From Agrobacterium vitis (lineage in GTDB: Bacteria > Pseudomonadota > Alphaproteobacteria > Rhizobiales > Rhizobiaceae), in the NCBI RefSeq assembly GCF_013337045.2, contig NZ_CP118259.1, forward strand, positions 992,001 through 1,056,000: 64,000 nucleotides of DNA, written 5' to 3'. The notes beneath the pieces are model-generated. The model saw only the letters and a list, made by a program, of their open reading frames with translations. It did not search any database and was not told where the DNA came from. Below, piece by piece: positions 52,492 to 63,162 of the stretch. The position numbers and the translations under genes were made by a program. Numbering within the stretch: the first letter of the stretch is position 1; each line of letters begins with the position of its first letter.

Positions 52492-53796
52492 ATGTTACAG
52501 GATAAGGACCGCATTTTCACCAATATCTACGGCCTCAAGGACAAGTCCCTGAAAGGCGCGATGAGCCGCGGCCACTGGGACGGGACCAAGCAGATCCTGG
52601 AAAAGGGACGCGACTGGATCATCAATGAGATGAAGGCCTCCGGTCTTCGTGGTCGCGGCGGCGCAGGCTTCCCCACGGGTCTGAAGTGGTCCTTCATGCC
52701 GAAGGAAAGCGACGGTCGCCCGCATTATCTGGTCGTCAATGCCGATGAGTCCGAACCCGGCACCTGCAAGGACCGGGAAATCATGCGCCATGATCCGCAT
52801 ACGCTGCTGGAAGGCTGCGTGATTGCCGGTTTCGCCATGGGCGCCCACGCCGCCTATATTTATGTGCGCGGCGAATATATGCGCGAACGCGAAGCGCTTC
52901 AGGCCGCAATCGACGAGTGCTACGAATACGGATTGCTGGGCAAAAACAACAAGCTCGGCTGGGATTATGACATTTACGTTCATCATGGCGCAGGGGCCTA
53001 TATCTGCGGCGAGGAAACGGCTTTGCTCGAAAGCCTTGAAGGCAAGAAGGGCCAGCCACGCCTGAAGCCGCCGTTCCCGGCCAATATGGGTCTCTATGGC
53101 TGCCCGACGACGGTCAATAATGTCGAGTCGATTGCGGTCGCACCAACCATCCTGCGCCGTGGCGCTGGCTGGTTCTCGTCCTTCGGTCGCCCGAACAATG
53201 TCGGTACCAAGCTGTTCATGATCTCCGGTCATGTCAACAAGCCTTGCACGGTTGAAGAAACCATGGGGATCACGTTCCGCGAACTGATCGAGCGGCATGC
53301 TGGAGGCATTCGCGGCGGTTGGGACAATCTTCTGGCTGTCATTCCCGGCGGCGCGTCCTGTCCAGTGGTCAAGGCGGAAGATATTATTGACGTCCCCATG
53401 GATTTCGATGGGTTACGTGATGTGAAATCCTCGTTCGGTACCGCAGCGATTATCGTCATGGACAAGTCCACCGATATCATCAAGGCGATTGCCCGGCTGT
53501 CGCAGTTCTTCAAGCATGAAAGCTGCGGCCAATGCACACCGTGCCGCGAAGGGACCGGCTGGATGTGGCGGGTGATGGAGCGCATGGTGAAGGGCAATGC
53601 CCAGAAGCGTGAAATTGACATGCTGTTCCAGGTCACCAAGCAGATTGAAGGTCATACCATCTGCGCGCTTGGCGATGCGGCGGCTTGGCCGATCCAGGGT
53701 CTGATCCGTAATTTCCGGCCTGAGATCGAGGCCAGGATCGATGAATATACCCGCAAAGCCATGGACCATGGCGCGGTCATGGAAGCGGCTGAGTAA
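52492..53796 (+). CDS. nuoF: NADH-quinone oxidoreductase subunit F
   Basis: NuoF (51 kDa subunit) holds FMN and cluster N3 and oxidises NADH. The 434-residue protein has the flavin/NADH-binding [16 protein letters not shown] and [31 protein letters not shown], and the 4Fe-4S Cys in [11 protein letters not shown] plus the later Cys in HTICALGDA. It is the catalytic entry point of complex I. The next gene is an extra, non-standard one at 53842. Confidence 0.97.
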   Translation: MLQDKDRIFTNIYGLKDKSLKGAMSRGHWDGTKQILEKGRDWIINEMKASGLRGRGGAGFPTGLKWSFMPKESDGRPHYLVVNADESEPGTCKDREIMRHDPHTLLEGCVIAGFAMGAHAAYIYVRGEYMREREALQAAIDECYEYGLLGKNNKLGWDYDIYVHHGAGAYICGEETALLESLEGKKGQPRLKPPFPANMGLYGCPTTVNNVESIAVAPTILRRGAGWFSSFGRPNNVGTKLFMISGHVNKPCTVEETMGITFRELIERHAGGIRGGWDNLLAVIPGGASCPVVKAEDIIDVPMDFDGLRDVKSSFGTAAIIVMDKSTDIIKAIARLSQFFKHESCGQCTPCREGTGWMWRVMERMVKGNAQKREIDMLFQVTKQIEGHTICALGDAAAWPIQGLIRNFRPEIEARIDEYTRKAMDHGAVMEAAE

Positions 53797-53841
53797 CGAA
53801 GGCTCTGGTTACGGTGGTTGCCGAATAACAAAGGTGATGCA

Positions 53842-54573
53842 ATGGTTGAGGCTTCGAAACGGACGGGAACGGATGCATCGGCAAAGCCGGCTGACGCCAG
53901 CCGCGGCGCTGAGATGGCCGGATCGTCACTGCATGCTTTGATGGCCAACCCGATGGCTGCCTTTGCGGCGGCCACGGTGCTTGGTTTCGGTTTTGCCACC
54001 CAGATGACCGGTGTGATGCTCGGTTCCATGCAAACGATGATGGACAAGCCCGCCCGTCGGCCGAAGGACGATGTGCCGGAAGATAAAGCTGATGATCAGG
54101 TTGCTGTCGCATCCGTTTCAGAGGTCAATTTGAAGCCTGAAACGCAGCTGCAACCAGTCGATGCTCCGGTTTCGGATACAGTGGTTCCCCCTAAGGCGGC
54201 ACCCGCACGCCGTCCAGTCGCAAAAACGAAGAGCAAGCCGCAGCCTGCCAAGCCGGTAAAAAGCCAGGCAGTGCAGTCGGCCAAAAAGCCGACAGTCGCG
54301 CCTGTGAAATCTGTAGAGGAGCCCGAAGCGAAGGCCGCGCCTGTTGCCGTAAAGCCTGCTCGGCGGCGCGGCAAGAAGGCTGATCTGAAGGCGATCGGCG
54401 GTGTTGGACCGAAGGTTCAAGAGATGCTCGGTAAACTGGGTGTTCATGGCCTTGATGATATCGCCACCTGGACGCCCGAAGATGCGGCACGGATTGATGC
54501 GGAGCTTGGACTAGACGGTCGCATCCTGCGTGATGACTGGATCGGACAGGCCCGCAAGCTGACCGGTGCCTGA
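53842..54573 (+). CDS. Uncharacterised helix-hairpin-helix protein between nuoF and nuoG
   Basis: A 243-residue protein in three parts. Residues 32-64 form a hydrophobic or amphipathic helix (NPMAAFAAATVLGFGFATQM). Residues 70-180 are a Pro/Ala/Lys/Val-rich disordered linker. Residues 181-243 contain a helix-hairpin-helix-like domain: DLKAIGGVGPKVQEMLGKLG followed by GLDDIATW and DAARIDAELGL. The same C-terminal module occurs in long NuoE proteins and ribosomal-L21-like fusions of alphaproteobacteria. The Met at 53842 follows AAAGG. It may help assemble or anchor complex I; no function is established. Confidence 0.75.
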   Translation: MVEASKRTGTDASAKPADASRGAEMAGSSLHALMANPMAAFAAATVLGFGFATQMTGVMLGSMQTMMDKPARRPKDDVPEDKADDQVAVASVSEVNLKPETQLQPVDAPVSDTVVPPKAAPARRPVAKTKSKPQPAKPVKSQAVQSAKKPTVAPVKSVEEPEAKAAPVAVKPARRRGKKADLKAIGGVGPKVQEMLGKLGVHGLDDIATWTPEDAARIDAELGLDGRILRDDWIGQARKLTGA

Positions 54574-54855
54574 TTAGGCGGGTGTGCCTGTATCGGTTTA
54601 GGAATTGTGATTGATATAGAATGTGTTACGACGTGTTTTGTGTCTCATGTATGAAGCACGGCACGGAAAAAATAGGCGAAGGCCTATTGGATGAATTAAG
54701 GGCGCTCTGCCGCCATGCATTCCATCTTGAATGATGAGATGCAGAGCAGGCGAGCGGTCGAGAACTGAGACATGCGTAGCGGAAAATCCTGTGCGATTTT
54801 CCTGGCCGGACTGAAGAAGCGGCGGCTGCGATGGACGTGAGACAGGAAGGCGAAT
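54574..54855 (+). promoter_or_regulatory. Leader before nuoG with two hairpins
   Basis: This 282-bp gap is the largest inside the nuo operon. It contains AATAGGC-GAAG-GCCTATT (54671-54688) and GGAAAATC-CTGTGC-GATTTTCC (54781-54802). The second, an 8-bp perfect stem, lies 54 bp before the nuoG start. A secondary promoter or RNA processing site is possible; I see no strong -35/-10 pair. Confidence 0.4.
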
Positions 54856-56937
54856 ATGGCAAAGCTGAAAGTCGACGGTAAGGAGATCGAGGTTCCCGAT
54901 CATTTCACGCTGCTTCAAGCGTGCGAGGAAGCGGGTGCCGAAGTTCCGCGTTTTTGTTTCCACGAGCGGCTTTCGGTAGCCGGCAATTGCCGTATGTGCC
55001 TTGTCGAGGTGAAGGGCGGTCCGCCAAAGCCGGCAGCCTCCTGCGCCATGGGCGTGCGCGATATCCGTGGTGGTCCGAATGGCGAGTTGCCGGAAGTCTA
55101 TACCAATACGCCAATGGTCAAGAAGGCGCGCGAAGGGGTGATGGAGTTCCTCCTCATCAACCATCCGCTTGATTGTCCGATCTGTGACCAGGGCGGCGAA
55201 TGCGACTTGCAGGACCAGGCCATGGCCTTCGGTATCGACAGTTCCCGTTATGGCGAGGACAAGCGCGCCGTCGAGGACAAGTATATCGGACCGCTGGTCA
55301 AGACGGTGATGAACCGTTGCATTCACTGCACGCGCTGCGTCCGCTTCACCACCGAAGTGGCTGGCATTGCCGAACTTGGCCTGATCGGTCGCGGTGAGGA
55401 TGCTGAAATCACCACCTATCTCGAACAGGCGATGACCTCGGAATTGCAGGGCAATGTCGTTGATCTTTGCCCGGTCGGTGCGCTGACTTCCAAGCCCTTT
55501 GCCTTCACGGCCCGTCCGTGGGAATTGGGCAAGACCGAATCGGTCGATGTGATGGATGCGCTGGGTTCGGCAATCCGCGTCGATACGCGCGGTCGCGAAG
55601 TGATGCGTGTCATGCCGCGCGTCAATGACAGCATCAATGAAGAGTGGATTTCCGATAAGAGCCGCTTCATCTGGGACGGATTGAAGACCCAGCGTCTGGA
55701 CCGGCCTTATGTGCGACGCAATGGCCGCCTCCAGCCTGCAACCTGGCCGGAAGCCTTCGCTGAAATCAAGACTGCCGTTTCGGCCACCAATGGGTCGAAG
55801 ATTGGCGCGATTGCCGGCGATCTGGCCTCCGTCGAGGAAATGTATGCACTGAAGGAACTGCTGACCTCGCTTGGTTCCACGAGCTATGATTGTCGCCAGG
55901 ATGGCACGGCGCTCGATCCGGTTCTGGGGCGTTCGTCCTATATCCTCAACTCGACAATCGAGGGCATCGAGGATGCCGACGCGCTGCTGTTGATCGGTTG
56001 CAATCCGCGCCTTGAAGCGGCGGTCATGAATGCGCGTATCCGCAAGCGGTGGCGCCGAGGTGGCTTCCCGATTGGGGTAATCGGCGAGAACGCCGATCTG
56101 CGTTATGATTATAGCTATCTGGGTGCGGGCACTGATACGCTTGCCGATCTGGCTGCTGGCAAGAACAGCTTCTTTGATGCGTTGAAGACGGCGGCGAAGC
56201 CCTTGATCATCATCGGCCAAGGTGCCTTGACCCGTGGCGACGGCGCTGCCGTGCTGGCTCAGGTCGCAGCGCTTGCTGTTGCCGTCGGTGCGGTCGGCGA
56301 AAGCTGGAACGGTTTCGGTGTTCTGCATACCGCCGCGTCGCGCGTCGGTGGCCTCGATCTTGGCTTCGTGCCGGGGCAGGGGGGCAAGACAGCGGCAGAA
56401 ATGCCAACGGCTATGGACGTCCTCTTCCTGCTCGGCGCGGACGAACTGGATCTGTCGGCCAAGACCGCAAAACTGACGGTCTATATCGGTTCGCATGGTG
56501 ATAACGGCGCCCAGAATGCCGATGTTATCTTGCCGGCTGCCGCCTATACGGAAAAGTCGGGCACTTGGGTGAATACGGAAGGTCGCGTTCAGCTTGGCAA
56601 TCGCGCTGGTTTCGCGCCGGGTGAGGCTCGCGAAGACTGGGCTGTGCTGCGCGCGCTTTCGGACGTGCTCGGCAAGAAGTTGCCGTTCGATTCGCTTGGC
56701 CAACTGCGACAGAAGCTCTATCAGGCCTATCCGCATTTTGCTGCGCTGGACGAGATTGCCGAAGGCAATCCGGTGGAAATCGACGCGTTGGCGAAAAAAG
56801 GCGGGAACATGACCCAATCCGGGTTTGCGTCTCCGATCAAAGACTTCTATTTGACAAACCCGATTGCACGCGCGTCTGCGGTGATGGCCGAGTGTTCGGC
56901 ATTGGCCCGCAATAATTTCAAGGCTGCGGCAGAGTAA
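54856..56937 (+). CDS. nuoG: NADH-quinone oxidoreductase subunit G
   Basis: NuoG (75 kDa subunit) carries the N1b, N4 and N5 clusters in the peripheral arm. The 693-residue protein begins with the 2Fe-2S ferredoxin domain ([21 protein letters not shown]), then the His-Cys motif [18 protein letters not shown], the 4Fe-4S set [12 protein letters not shown] and LCPVGALT, and a molybdopterin-oxidoreductase-like domain without cofactor. Length is normal. GGAAGGCGAAT precedes the ATG. A 985-codon antisense frame spans it and was rejected. Confidence 0.97.
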   Translation: MAKLKVDGKEIEVPDHFTLLQACEEAGAEVPRFCFHERLSVAGNCRMCLVEVKGGPPKPAASCAMGVRDIRGGPNGELPEVYTNTPMVKKAREGVMEFLLINHPLDCPICDQGGECDLQDQAMAFGIDSSRYGEDKRAVEDKYIGPLVKTVMNRCIHCTRCVRFTTEVAGIAELGLIGRGEDAEITTYLEQAMTSELQGNVVDLCPVGALTSKPFAFTARPWELGKTESVDVMDALGSAIRVDTRGREVMRVMPRVNDSINEEWISDKSRFIWDGLKTQRLDRPYVRRNGRLQPATWPEAFAEIKTAVSATNGSKIGAIAGDLASVEEMYALKELLTSLGSTSYDCRQDGTALDPVLGRSSYILNSTIEGIEDADALLLIGCNPRLEAAVMNARIRKRWRRGGFPIGVIGENADLRYDYSYLGAGTDTLADLAAGKNSFFDALKTAAKPLIIIGQGALTRGDGAAVLAQVAALAVAVGAVGESWNGFGVLHTAASRVGGLDLGFVPGQGGKTAAEMPTAMDVLFLLGADELDLSAKTAKLTVYIGSHGDNGAQNADVILPAAAYTEKSGTWVNTEGRVQLGNRAGFAPGEAREDWAVLRALSDVLGKKLPFDSLGQLRQKLYQAYPHFAALDEIAEGNPVEIDALAKKGGNMTQSGFASPIKDFYLTNPIARASAVMAECSALARNNFKAAAE

Positions 56938-56949
56938 GGGCAAGGGACC

Positions 56950-57993
56950 ATGGACAGTTTCGTTTCTACCTATGTGTGGCCGGCGGCCATCATGATCGGC
57001 CAGTCCCTGCTGCTGCTGGTCTGCCTGCTGGTGTTCATTGCCTATATTCTGTTGGCAGACCGCAAGATCTGGGCGGCGGTGCAATTGCGCCGTGGTCCCA
57101 ATGTGGTGGGTCCCTGGGGGCTTTTCCAGTCCTTCGCCGACCTTTTGAAATTCGTGTTCAAGGAACCGATCATTCCGGCCGGTGCCAATAAGGCCGTTTT
57201 CCTCCTGGCGCCGCTTGTAGCCGTGACGCTGGCTCTGGCGACCTGGGCGGTTATTCCGCTCAACCAGGGCTGGGTAATTGCCAATATCAACGTCGGCATT
57301 CTCTATGTGTTTGCGATTTCCTCGCTGGAAGTCTACGGCATCATCATGGGGGGCTGGGCGTCCAACTCGAAATACCCATTCCTCGGTGCTTTGCGCTCTG
57401 CGGCGCAGATGGTCTCCTACGAAGTGTCGATCGGCTTCGTCATCGTCACGGTGCTGTTGTGTGCGGGATCTCTGAACCTCACCGACATCGTCAATTCCCA
57501 GAACCATGGTCTCGGCACGATGATGGGCATGCCGTCCTCGCTGCTGGATTGGCATTGGTTGTCGCTGTTTCCGATGTTTGTGATCTTTTTCATCTCGGCG
57601 CTGGCGGAAACAAATCGTCCCCCCTTCGACCTGCCGGAAGCTGAATCCGAACTGGTTGCCGGCTTCATGGTGGAATACGGATCGACCCCTTACATGATGT
57701 TCATGCTGGGTGAGTATGCGGCCATCGTGCTAATGTGCGCCCTGACCACCATCCTGTTCCTGGGGGGCTGGTTGCCGCCGTTGGACATTGCCGTACTCAA
57801 CTGGGTGCCGGGCATTATCTGGTTCATCCTCAAGGCGACGCTGGTGTTCTTCATGTTCGGCATCACCAAGGCGATCGTTCCACGCTACCGTTATGACCAG
57901 TTGATGCGCCTGGGCTGGAAAGTGTTCCTGCCGCTGTCGCTGGCCATGGTGGTTATTGTTGCATTCGTGTTGAAACTGGGGGGCTGGGCATGA
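56950..57993 (+). CDS. nuoH: NADH-quinone oxidoreductase subunit H
   Basis: NuoH joins the membrane arm to the quinone cavity. The 347-residue protein has eight helices; conserved segments include [56 protein letters not shown] with charged quinone-site residues, and [20 protein letters not shown]. It starts 12 bp after the nuoG stop, with GGGCAAGGGACC before the ATG. nuoI follows after 40 bp. Confidence 0.97.
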   Translation: MDSFVSTYVWPAAIMIGQSLLLLVCLLVFIAYILLADRKIWAAVQLRRGPNVVGPWGLFQSFADLLKFVFKEPIIPAGANKAVFLLAPLVAVTLALATWAVIPLNQGWVIANINVGILYVFAISSLEVYGIIMGGWASNSKYPFLGALRSAAQMVSYEVSIGFVIVTVLLCAGSLNLTDIVNSQNHGLGTMMGMPSSLLDWHWLSLFPMFVIFFISALAETNRPPFDLPEAESELVAGFMVEYGSTPYMMFMLGEYAAIVLMCALTTILFLGGWLPPLDIAVLNWVPGIIWFILKATLVFFMFGITKAIVPRYRYDQLMRLGWKVFLPLSLAMVVIVAFVLKLGGWA

Positions 57994-58033
57994 GCCTTCA
58001 CCCCGCAGATTTCGGCAGAATTGGAGTTTGAAG

Positions 58034-58525
58034 ATGGCAAGTGTTTCCCAGGCTGTCCGCTCGCTGTTTCTGAAAGAGTTCGTCAACGCATTTTTCCTGT
58101 CGATGCGTTACTTTTTCAAGCAGAAGGCGACCGTGAACTATCCGTTTGAGAAAGGCCCTGTCAGCCCGCGCTTTCGCGGCGAGCATGCGTTGCGCCGTTA
58201 TCCCAATGGGGAAGAGCGTTGCATTGCCTGCAAATTATGCGAGGCGATCTGTCCGGCCCAGGCGATCACCATCGAAGCCGGCCCGCGCCGCAACGATGGC
58301 ACGCGCCGCACGGTTCGTTACGATATCGACATGGTAAAATGCATCTATTGCGGCTTCTGCCAGGAAGCCTGCCCGGTCGATGCGATCGTCGAAGGTCCGA
58401 ATTTCGAATTCTCGACGGAATCACGCGAAGAACTCTATTTCGACAAGGCCAAGCTTCTGGCCAATGGAGATCGGTGGGAGCGGGAAATCGCGCGCAATCT
58501 TGCGCAGGATGCTCCCTACCGCTGA
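58034..58525 (+). CDS. nuoI: NADH-quinone oxidoreductase subunit I
   Basis: NuoI binds the N6a and N6b 4Fe-4S clusters that lead electrons to NuoB. The 163-residue protein has the two ferredoxin motifs [16 protein letters not shown] and [16 protein letters not shown], each CxxCxxCxxxCP. The N-terminus forms an amphipathic anchor to the membrane arm ([17 protein letters not shown]). The Met at 58034 follows TTGGAG; the Met two codons earlier is less suitable. A 154-bp gap without recognised content separates it from nuoJ. Confidence 0.97.
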   Translation: MASVSQAVRSLFLKEFVNAFFLSMRYFFKQKATVNYPFEKGPVSPRFRGEHALRRYPNGEERCIACKLCEAICPAQAITIEAGPRRNDGTRRTVRYDIDMVKCIYCGFCQEACPVDAIVEGPNFEFSTESREELYFDKAKLLANGDRWEREIARNLAQDAPYR

Positions 58526-58679
58526 GATCGTCTTTTGAGGAAACCGATGGCGGCTGGACAAAATCTGTCCGTCCCGGTTTGAAATTGAAACGAAATGCAT
58601 GGATGGTCCGGCCCGGGCCACTGGCATTTCATGGGACACGGCCGCGCCGCGCTCCTGGGGAAGATGAAAAGGCACCATC

Positions 58680-59294
58680 ATGGGTCTTCAGGCAATCTTT
58701 TTCTACCTTTTCGCCTTTGTCGCGATTGCGTCGGCGTTCATGGTTATTTCGTCACGCAATCCGGTTCATTCGGTTTTGTTCCTCATCCTCACCTTCGTCA
58801 ACGCGGCTGGTCTGTTCATGCTGACGGGCGCCGAGTTCCTGGCGATGATCCTGCTGGTCGTCTATGTCGGCGCGGTTGCAGTGCTCTTCCTGTTCGTGGT
58901 GATGATGCTGGACATCGACTTCACGGAATTGAGGGCAGGGGCTTCGAAACATGGTCCCCTCGCGGCCTTGATCGGTGCCATCGTTGCAGCTGAACTGATC
59001 TTCGTGATCGGCGGCTCGGTCATCTCGCCTGCTGCTAAGCAGGCGATCACCATGCCGATCCCGGCACTGGCGGACCGTCAGAACACGGCGGCGCTCGGCG
59101 ATGTGCTCTATACCAATTATGTCTTCTTCTTCCAAATTGCCGGCCTTGTGCTGCTGGTGGCCATGATCGGCGCCATCGTGCTGACGCTACGTCACCGCCA
59201 GCACATCAAGCGGCAGAATATTGCACACCAGGTTGCACGTGGACCGGCGACTGCCATCAAGGTGGTCAAGGTCAAGCCCGGCCAGGGCATCTGA
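58680..59294 (+). CDS. nuoJ: NADH-quinone oxidoreductase subunit J
   Basis: NuoJ is a membrane-arm subunit with five helices; helix 3 takes part in the quinone-coupled proton path. The 204-residue protein has FVNAAGLFMLTGAEFLAMILLVVYVGAVAVLFLFVVMML, the family signature. The ATG at 58680 is in place just after an AAGGCACCATC stretch. nuoK starts 32 bp downstream. Confidence 0.95.
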   Translation: MGLQAIFFYLFAFVAIASAFMVISSRNPVHSVLFLILTFVNAAGLFMLTGAEFLAMILLVVYVGAVAVLFLFVVMMLDIDFTELRAGASKHGPLAALIGAIVAAELIFVIGGSVISPAAKQAITMPIPALADRQNTAALGDVLYTNYVFFFQIAGLVLLVAMIGAIVLTLRHRQHIKRQNIAHQVARGPATAIKVVKVKPGQGI

Positions 59295-59326
59295 GCTGAA
59301 GGCAAGGGATCTCAAGGAAACGAACA

Positions 59327-59635
59327 ATGGAAATCGGACTTTCCCATTATCTCACCGTCAGCGCGATCCTGTTCATGCTGGGCGTCTTCGGTATCTTCCT
59401 GAACCGAAAGAACATCATCGTTATCCTGATGTCGGTGGAACTCATTCTTCTGGCGGTCAACGTCAACATGGTGGCCTTCTCGTCATTCCTCAATGACATC
59501 GTCGGCCAGGTTTTCGCGCTGTTTATCCTGACCGTCGCGGCTGCGGAAGCCGCGATCGGCCTTGCTATCCTCGTTGTCTTCTACCGCAACCGCGGATCGA
59601 TCGCCGTTGAAGACGTCAACATGATGAAGGGCTGA
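59327..59635 (+). CDS. nuoK: NADH-quinone oxidoreductase subunit K
   Basis: NuoK has three helices and two essential membrane Glu residues in the proton channel. The 102-residue protein starts [45 protein letters not shown], where the Glu in [10 protein letters not shown] is one key residue, and [15 protein letters not shown] holds the other. CAAGGAAACGAACA precedes the ATG. nuoL follows 7 bp later. Confidence 0.97.
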   Translation: MEIGLSHYLTVSAILFMLGVFGIFLNRKNIIVILMSVELILLAVNVNMVAFSSFLNDIVGQVFALFILTVAAAEAAIGLAILVVFYRNRGSIAVEDVNMMKG

Positions 59636-59642
59636 TACGGCT

Positions 59643-61634
59643 ATGCTATTGTATAAGACAATCGTCTTTCTTCCGCTGCTTGGCGCGCTCATCGCCGGCC
59701 TGTTCGGTCGCCAGATCGGCGCCAAGGCATCGGAATTCATCACCACCGGCTTCATGGTGCTGACGGCGGCCCTGTCCTGGTACGTGTTCATCTCGGTTGG
59801 CTTCGGTCATTCTGAGCTGATCAAGGTTCCTGTGCTGCGCTGGATTCAGGTCGGCGGCATCGATGTCGAATGGGCGTTGAGGATCGACACGCTGACGGCG
59901 GTCATGCTGGTGGTGGTCAACAGCGTCTCGACGCTGGTGCATCTCTATTCCATCGGCTACATGCATCACGATCCGCATCGTCCTCGCTTTTTCAGCTATC
60001 TGTCGCTGTTTACCTTTGCAATGTTGATGCTGGTCACGTCAGACAATCTCCTGCAGATGTTCTTCGGCTGGGAAGGCGTCGGTCTGGCCTCTTACCTGCT
60101 GATCGGTTTCTGGTTCAAGAAACCTTCGGCAACGGCTGCTGCCATGAAAGCCTTCATCGTCAACCGTGTCGGCGACTTTGGCTTTATTCTCGGCATCGCC
60201 ACGCTGTTCGTGCTGTTTGGCTCGATCAATTTCGAGACGATCTTCGCTTCGGCTCAGACATATCTGCCAGCCGAAGGCGCACCTGCCGGTGACGCTGTCA
60301 TCAATCTGTTCGGTATGCATCTCGACAAGGGCCATGCGGTAACCGCAGCCTGCCTGCTGCTGTTCATGGGCGCCATGGGTAAGTCGGCGCAATTCTTGCT
60401 GCATACCTGGCTGCCGGATGCGATGGAGGGGCCGACACCGGTTTCGGCTCTGATCCACGCGGCAACCATGGTCACCGCTGGTGTCTTCCTCGTTGCCCGC
60501 ATGTCGCCAGTCTTCGAATTGTCGCCGGATGCCCTGACTGTCGTCACCATCGTCGGTGCGATCACGGCCTTCTTCGCGGCCACCGTCGGTCTCGTGCAGA
60601 ACGACATCAAGCGGGTGATTGCCTATTCGACCTGCTCGCAGCTTGGCTACATGTTCGTGGCGCTTGGCGTCGGTGCTTATGGCGCGGCTATTTTCCACCT
60701 GTTCACGCACGCATTCTTCAAGGCCCTGTTGTTCCTTGGTGCCGGTTCGGTCATTCATGCTGTGGATGGCGAGCAGGACATGCGTCACATGGGGGGCTTA
60801 CGCAAGCATATCCCAGTGACCTTCTGGGCGATGACCATCGGCAATCTGGCGCTGACAGGTGTTGGCATTCCGGGAACGATGATCGGTACGGCAGGCTTCT
60901 TCTCCAAGGATGCGATTATCGAATCCTCCTTTGCCGCTGGCACAGGCGTTTCAACCTTTGCCTTCGTGCTTCTGGTCATTGCCGCCCTGTTCACCAGCTT
61001 CTATTCCTGGCGCCTGGCGTTCATGACCTTCTTCGGCAAGCCGCGCGCCTCGCACGAAGTCATGCATCATGTGCATGAATCGCCTCAGGTCATGCTGGTG
61101 CCGCTTTACCTTCTGACCGCAGGAGCCTTGTTCGCTGGCTTTATCTTCCATGACTATTTCTTTGGCGAAGCCTATGCCGAGTTCTGGAAGGGTGCATTGT
61201 TTACCGGTGCGCATAATGAAGTCCTCCATGAGGTTCATCACGTTCCGACCTGGGTCAAGCTCAGCCCGTTTGTTGCCATGCTCGTCGGCCTGGTTACGGC
61301 TTGGTACATGTATATCAAGTCGCCGGAAACGCCGAAGAAACTGGCGCAAAGCCAGTGGCTTCTCTACCAATTCCTGCTCAACAAGTGGTATTTCGACGAG
61401 CTTTATGACTTCCTCTTCGTACGGTCGGCCAAGGCGCTTGGACGGTTCCTGTGGAAGAAGGGCGATGTCGCCACCATTGATGCCTACGGCCCGAACGGCG
61501 TTGCCGCCGGGGTCGCAGGTCTGACGCAGCGGGTTGTCCGGCTGCAATCCGGCTATCTCTACCACTATGCGTTCGCAATGCTGCTCGGAATTGCAGCGCT
61601 TATTACCTGGATGATGCTCGGGAGTTCGATCTGA
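59643..61634 (+). CDS. nuoL: NADH-quinone oxidoreductase subunit L
   Basis: NuoL is the distal antiporter-like proton pump of the membrane arm and has the long lateral helix. The 663-residue protein has [49 protein letters not shown] with the conserved Glu in GWEGVG, the Lys-bearing [33 protein letters not shown], and the extra C-terminal helices. Its TGA shares a base with the nuoM ATG. Confidence 0.97.
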   Translation: MLLYKTIVFLPLLGALIAGLFGRQIGAKASEFITTGFMVLTAALSWYVFISVGFGHSELIKVPVLRWIQVGGIDVEWALRIDTLTAVMLVVVNSVSTLVHLYSIGYMHHDPHRPRFFSYLSLFTFAMLMLVTSDNLLQMFFGWEGVGLASYLLIGFWFKKPSATAAAMKAFIVNRVGDFGFILGIATLFVLFGSINFETIFASAQTYLPAEGAPAGDAVINLFGMHLDKGHAVTAACLLLFMGAMGKSAQFLLHTWLPDAMEGPTPVSALIHAATMVTAGVFLVARMSPVFELSPDALTVVTIVGAITAFFAATVGLVQNDIKRVIAYSTCSQLGYMFVALGVGAYGAAIFHLFTHAFFKALLFLGAGSVIHAVDGEQDMRHMGGLRKHIPVTFWAMTIGNLALTGVGIPGTMIGTAGFFSKDAIIESSFAAGTGVSTFAFVLLVIAALFTSFYSWRLAFMTFFGKPRASHEVMHHVHESPQVMLVPLYLLTAGALFAGFIFHDYFFGEAYAEFWKGALFTGAHNEVLHEVHHVPTWVKLSPFVAMLVGLVTAWYMYIKSPETPKKLAQSQWLLYQFLLNKWYFDELYDFLFVRSAKALGRFLWKKGDVATIDAYGPNGVAAGVAGLTQRVVRLQSGYLYHYAFAMLLGIAALITWMMLGSSI

Positions 61635-63145
61635 TGACCGATTGGCCAATTCTTTCAACGGTCACCTTTCTGCCGCTGGTCGGGGTTGCCCTGCTGCTGC
61701 TGATGAATGGCGACACTCCATCCGGACGCCGGAACGTTCTCAACATTTCGTTGTTGACGACGGTTGCGACCTTCATTGTCTCGCTTTTCATCTGGATCGG
61801 CTTCGATAACGCCAATCCAGGCTTCCAGATGGTGGAAAATCATCCCTGGCTCGGCACCGGCATTGCCTATCACCTCGGCGTCGATGGCATTTCCATGCTG
61901 TTCGTGGTGTTGACGGCGTTCCTCATGCCGTTCTGCGTGCTCGCCAGCTGGACCTCGGTCCAGAAGCGGATCAAGGAATACATGATCGCCTTCCTCATTC
62001 TTGAAGTGATGATGGTCGGCGTGTTCGTGTCGCTGGATATCGTGCTGTTCTACGTGTTCTTCGAAGCGGGCCTGATCCCGATGTTCATCATCATCGGTGT
62101 CTGGGGTGGTAAGGACCGCGTCTATGCGTCCTACAAGTTCTTCCTCTATACGCTGCTTGGCTCCGTGTTGATGATGCTGGCGATTATGGCAATGTACTGG
62201 GATGCCGGCACGACCGATATCGCAGCGCTTCTCGCTCATAAATTCCCGCCGCATCTGCAGACGGTGCTATGGCTGGCCTTCTTCGCTTCCTTCGCGGTGA
62301 AGATGCCGATGTGGCCTGTCCACACCTGGCTTCCCGATGCGCACGTCCAGGCGCCGACCGCTGGTTCGGTCATTCTGGCGGGGATCATGCTGAAGCTCGG
62401 TGGTTATGGGTTCATTCGCTTTTCGCTGGCGATGTTCCCGCTTGCCTCCGACTATTTCGCACCAGCGGTCTTTGCGCTCTCCGTTATCGCCATCATCTAC
62501 ACTTCGCTTGTGGCGCTGATGCAGGAGGATATGAAGAAGCTAATCGCCTATTCCTCCATTGCTCATATGGGCTATGTGACGATTGGTATCTTTGCTGCCA
62601 ATACCCAAGGCTTGCAGGGTGCGGTTTTCCAGATGATCAGCCACGGCTTTGTCTCAGGCGCGCTGTTTCTCTGCGTCGGCGTGATCTATGATCGCATGCA
62701 TACCCGCGAAATCGTCGCCTATGGCGGTCTCGCCAACAACATGCCGAAATACGCGCTGGCCTTTATGATCTTCACCATGGCCAATGTCGGCCTGCCTGGC
62801 ACCTCGGGCTTTATCGGCGAATTCCTGACGCTGATCGGTGCGTTCCGCGCCAATAGCTGGGTGGCGTTGTTTGCCGCCACCGGCGTTATCCTGTCGGCGG
62901 CCTACGCGCTCTGGCTTTATCGCCGGGTCGTTTTCGGGGCGCTGGACAAGGAGAGTCTGAAAGCGCTTCTCGATCTGTCCTTCCGCGAAAAGGTCACGCT
63001 TTATCCGTTGATCGCGCTTACCATCCTGTTCGGTGTCTATCCGGCCCCGATCTTCGACGTGACGACGGCTTCGGTGGATGCGCTTTTGAATAACTACACC
63101 GCTGCTCTGCAGGCTGCGCAAAATGTTGCGCTCCTGGTGAACTGA
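61634..63145 (+). CDS. nuoM: NADH-quinone oxidoreductase subunit M
   Basis: NuoM is the second antiporter-like pump subunit. The 503-residue protein has the conserved Glu in [20 protein letters not shown], the Lys in [37 protein letters not shown], and the broken-helix segment [16 protein letters not shown]. The ATG overlaps the nuoL stop by one base. nuoN follows 17 bp later. Confidence 0.97.
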   Translation: MTDWPILSTVTFLPLVGVALLLLMNGDTPSGRRNVLNISLLTTVATFIVSLFIWIGFDNANPGFQMVENHPWLGTGIAYHLGVDGISMLFVVLTAFLMPFCVLASWTSVQKRIKEYMIAFLILEVMMVGVFVSLDIVLFYVFFEAGLIPMFIIIGVWGGKDRVYASYKFFLYTLLGSVLMMLAIMAMYWDAGTTDIAALLAHKFPPHLQTVLWLAFFASFAVKMPMWPVHTWLPDAHVQAPTAGSVILAGIMLKLGGYGFIRFSLAMFPLASDYFAPAVFALSVIAIIYTSLVALMQEDMKKLIAYSSIAHMGYVTIGIFAANTQGLQGAVFQMISHGFVSGALFLCVGVIYDRMHTREIVAYGGLANNMPKYALAFMIFTMANVGLPGTSGFIGEFLTLIGAFRANSWVALFAATGVILSAAYALWLYRRVVFGALDKESLKALLDLSFREKVTLYPLIALTILFGVYPAPIFDVTTASVDALLNNYTAALQAAQNVALLVN

Positions 63146-63162
63146 CGACAGGATCATTGGAC

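Noticed and set aside
54598..57555. A 985-codon open frame on the minus strand across nuoG and nuoH
   Set aside because: It lies opposite two clear complex I genes and reads as the low-complexity His/Arg/Gln-rich protein typical of antisense frames in GC-rich DNA. No family motif is present.
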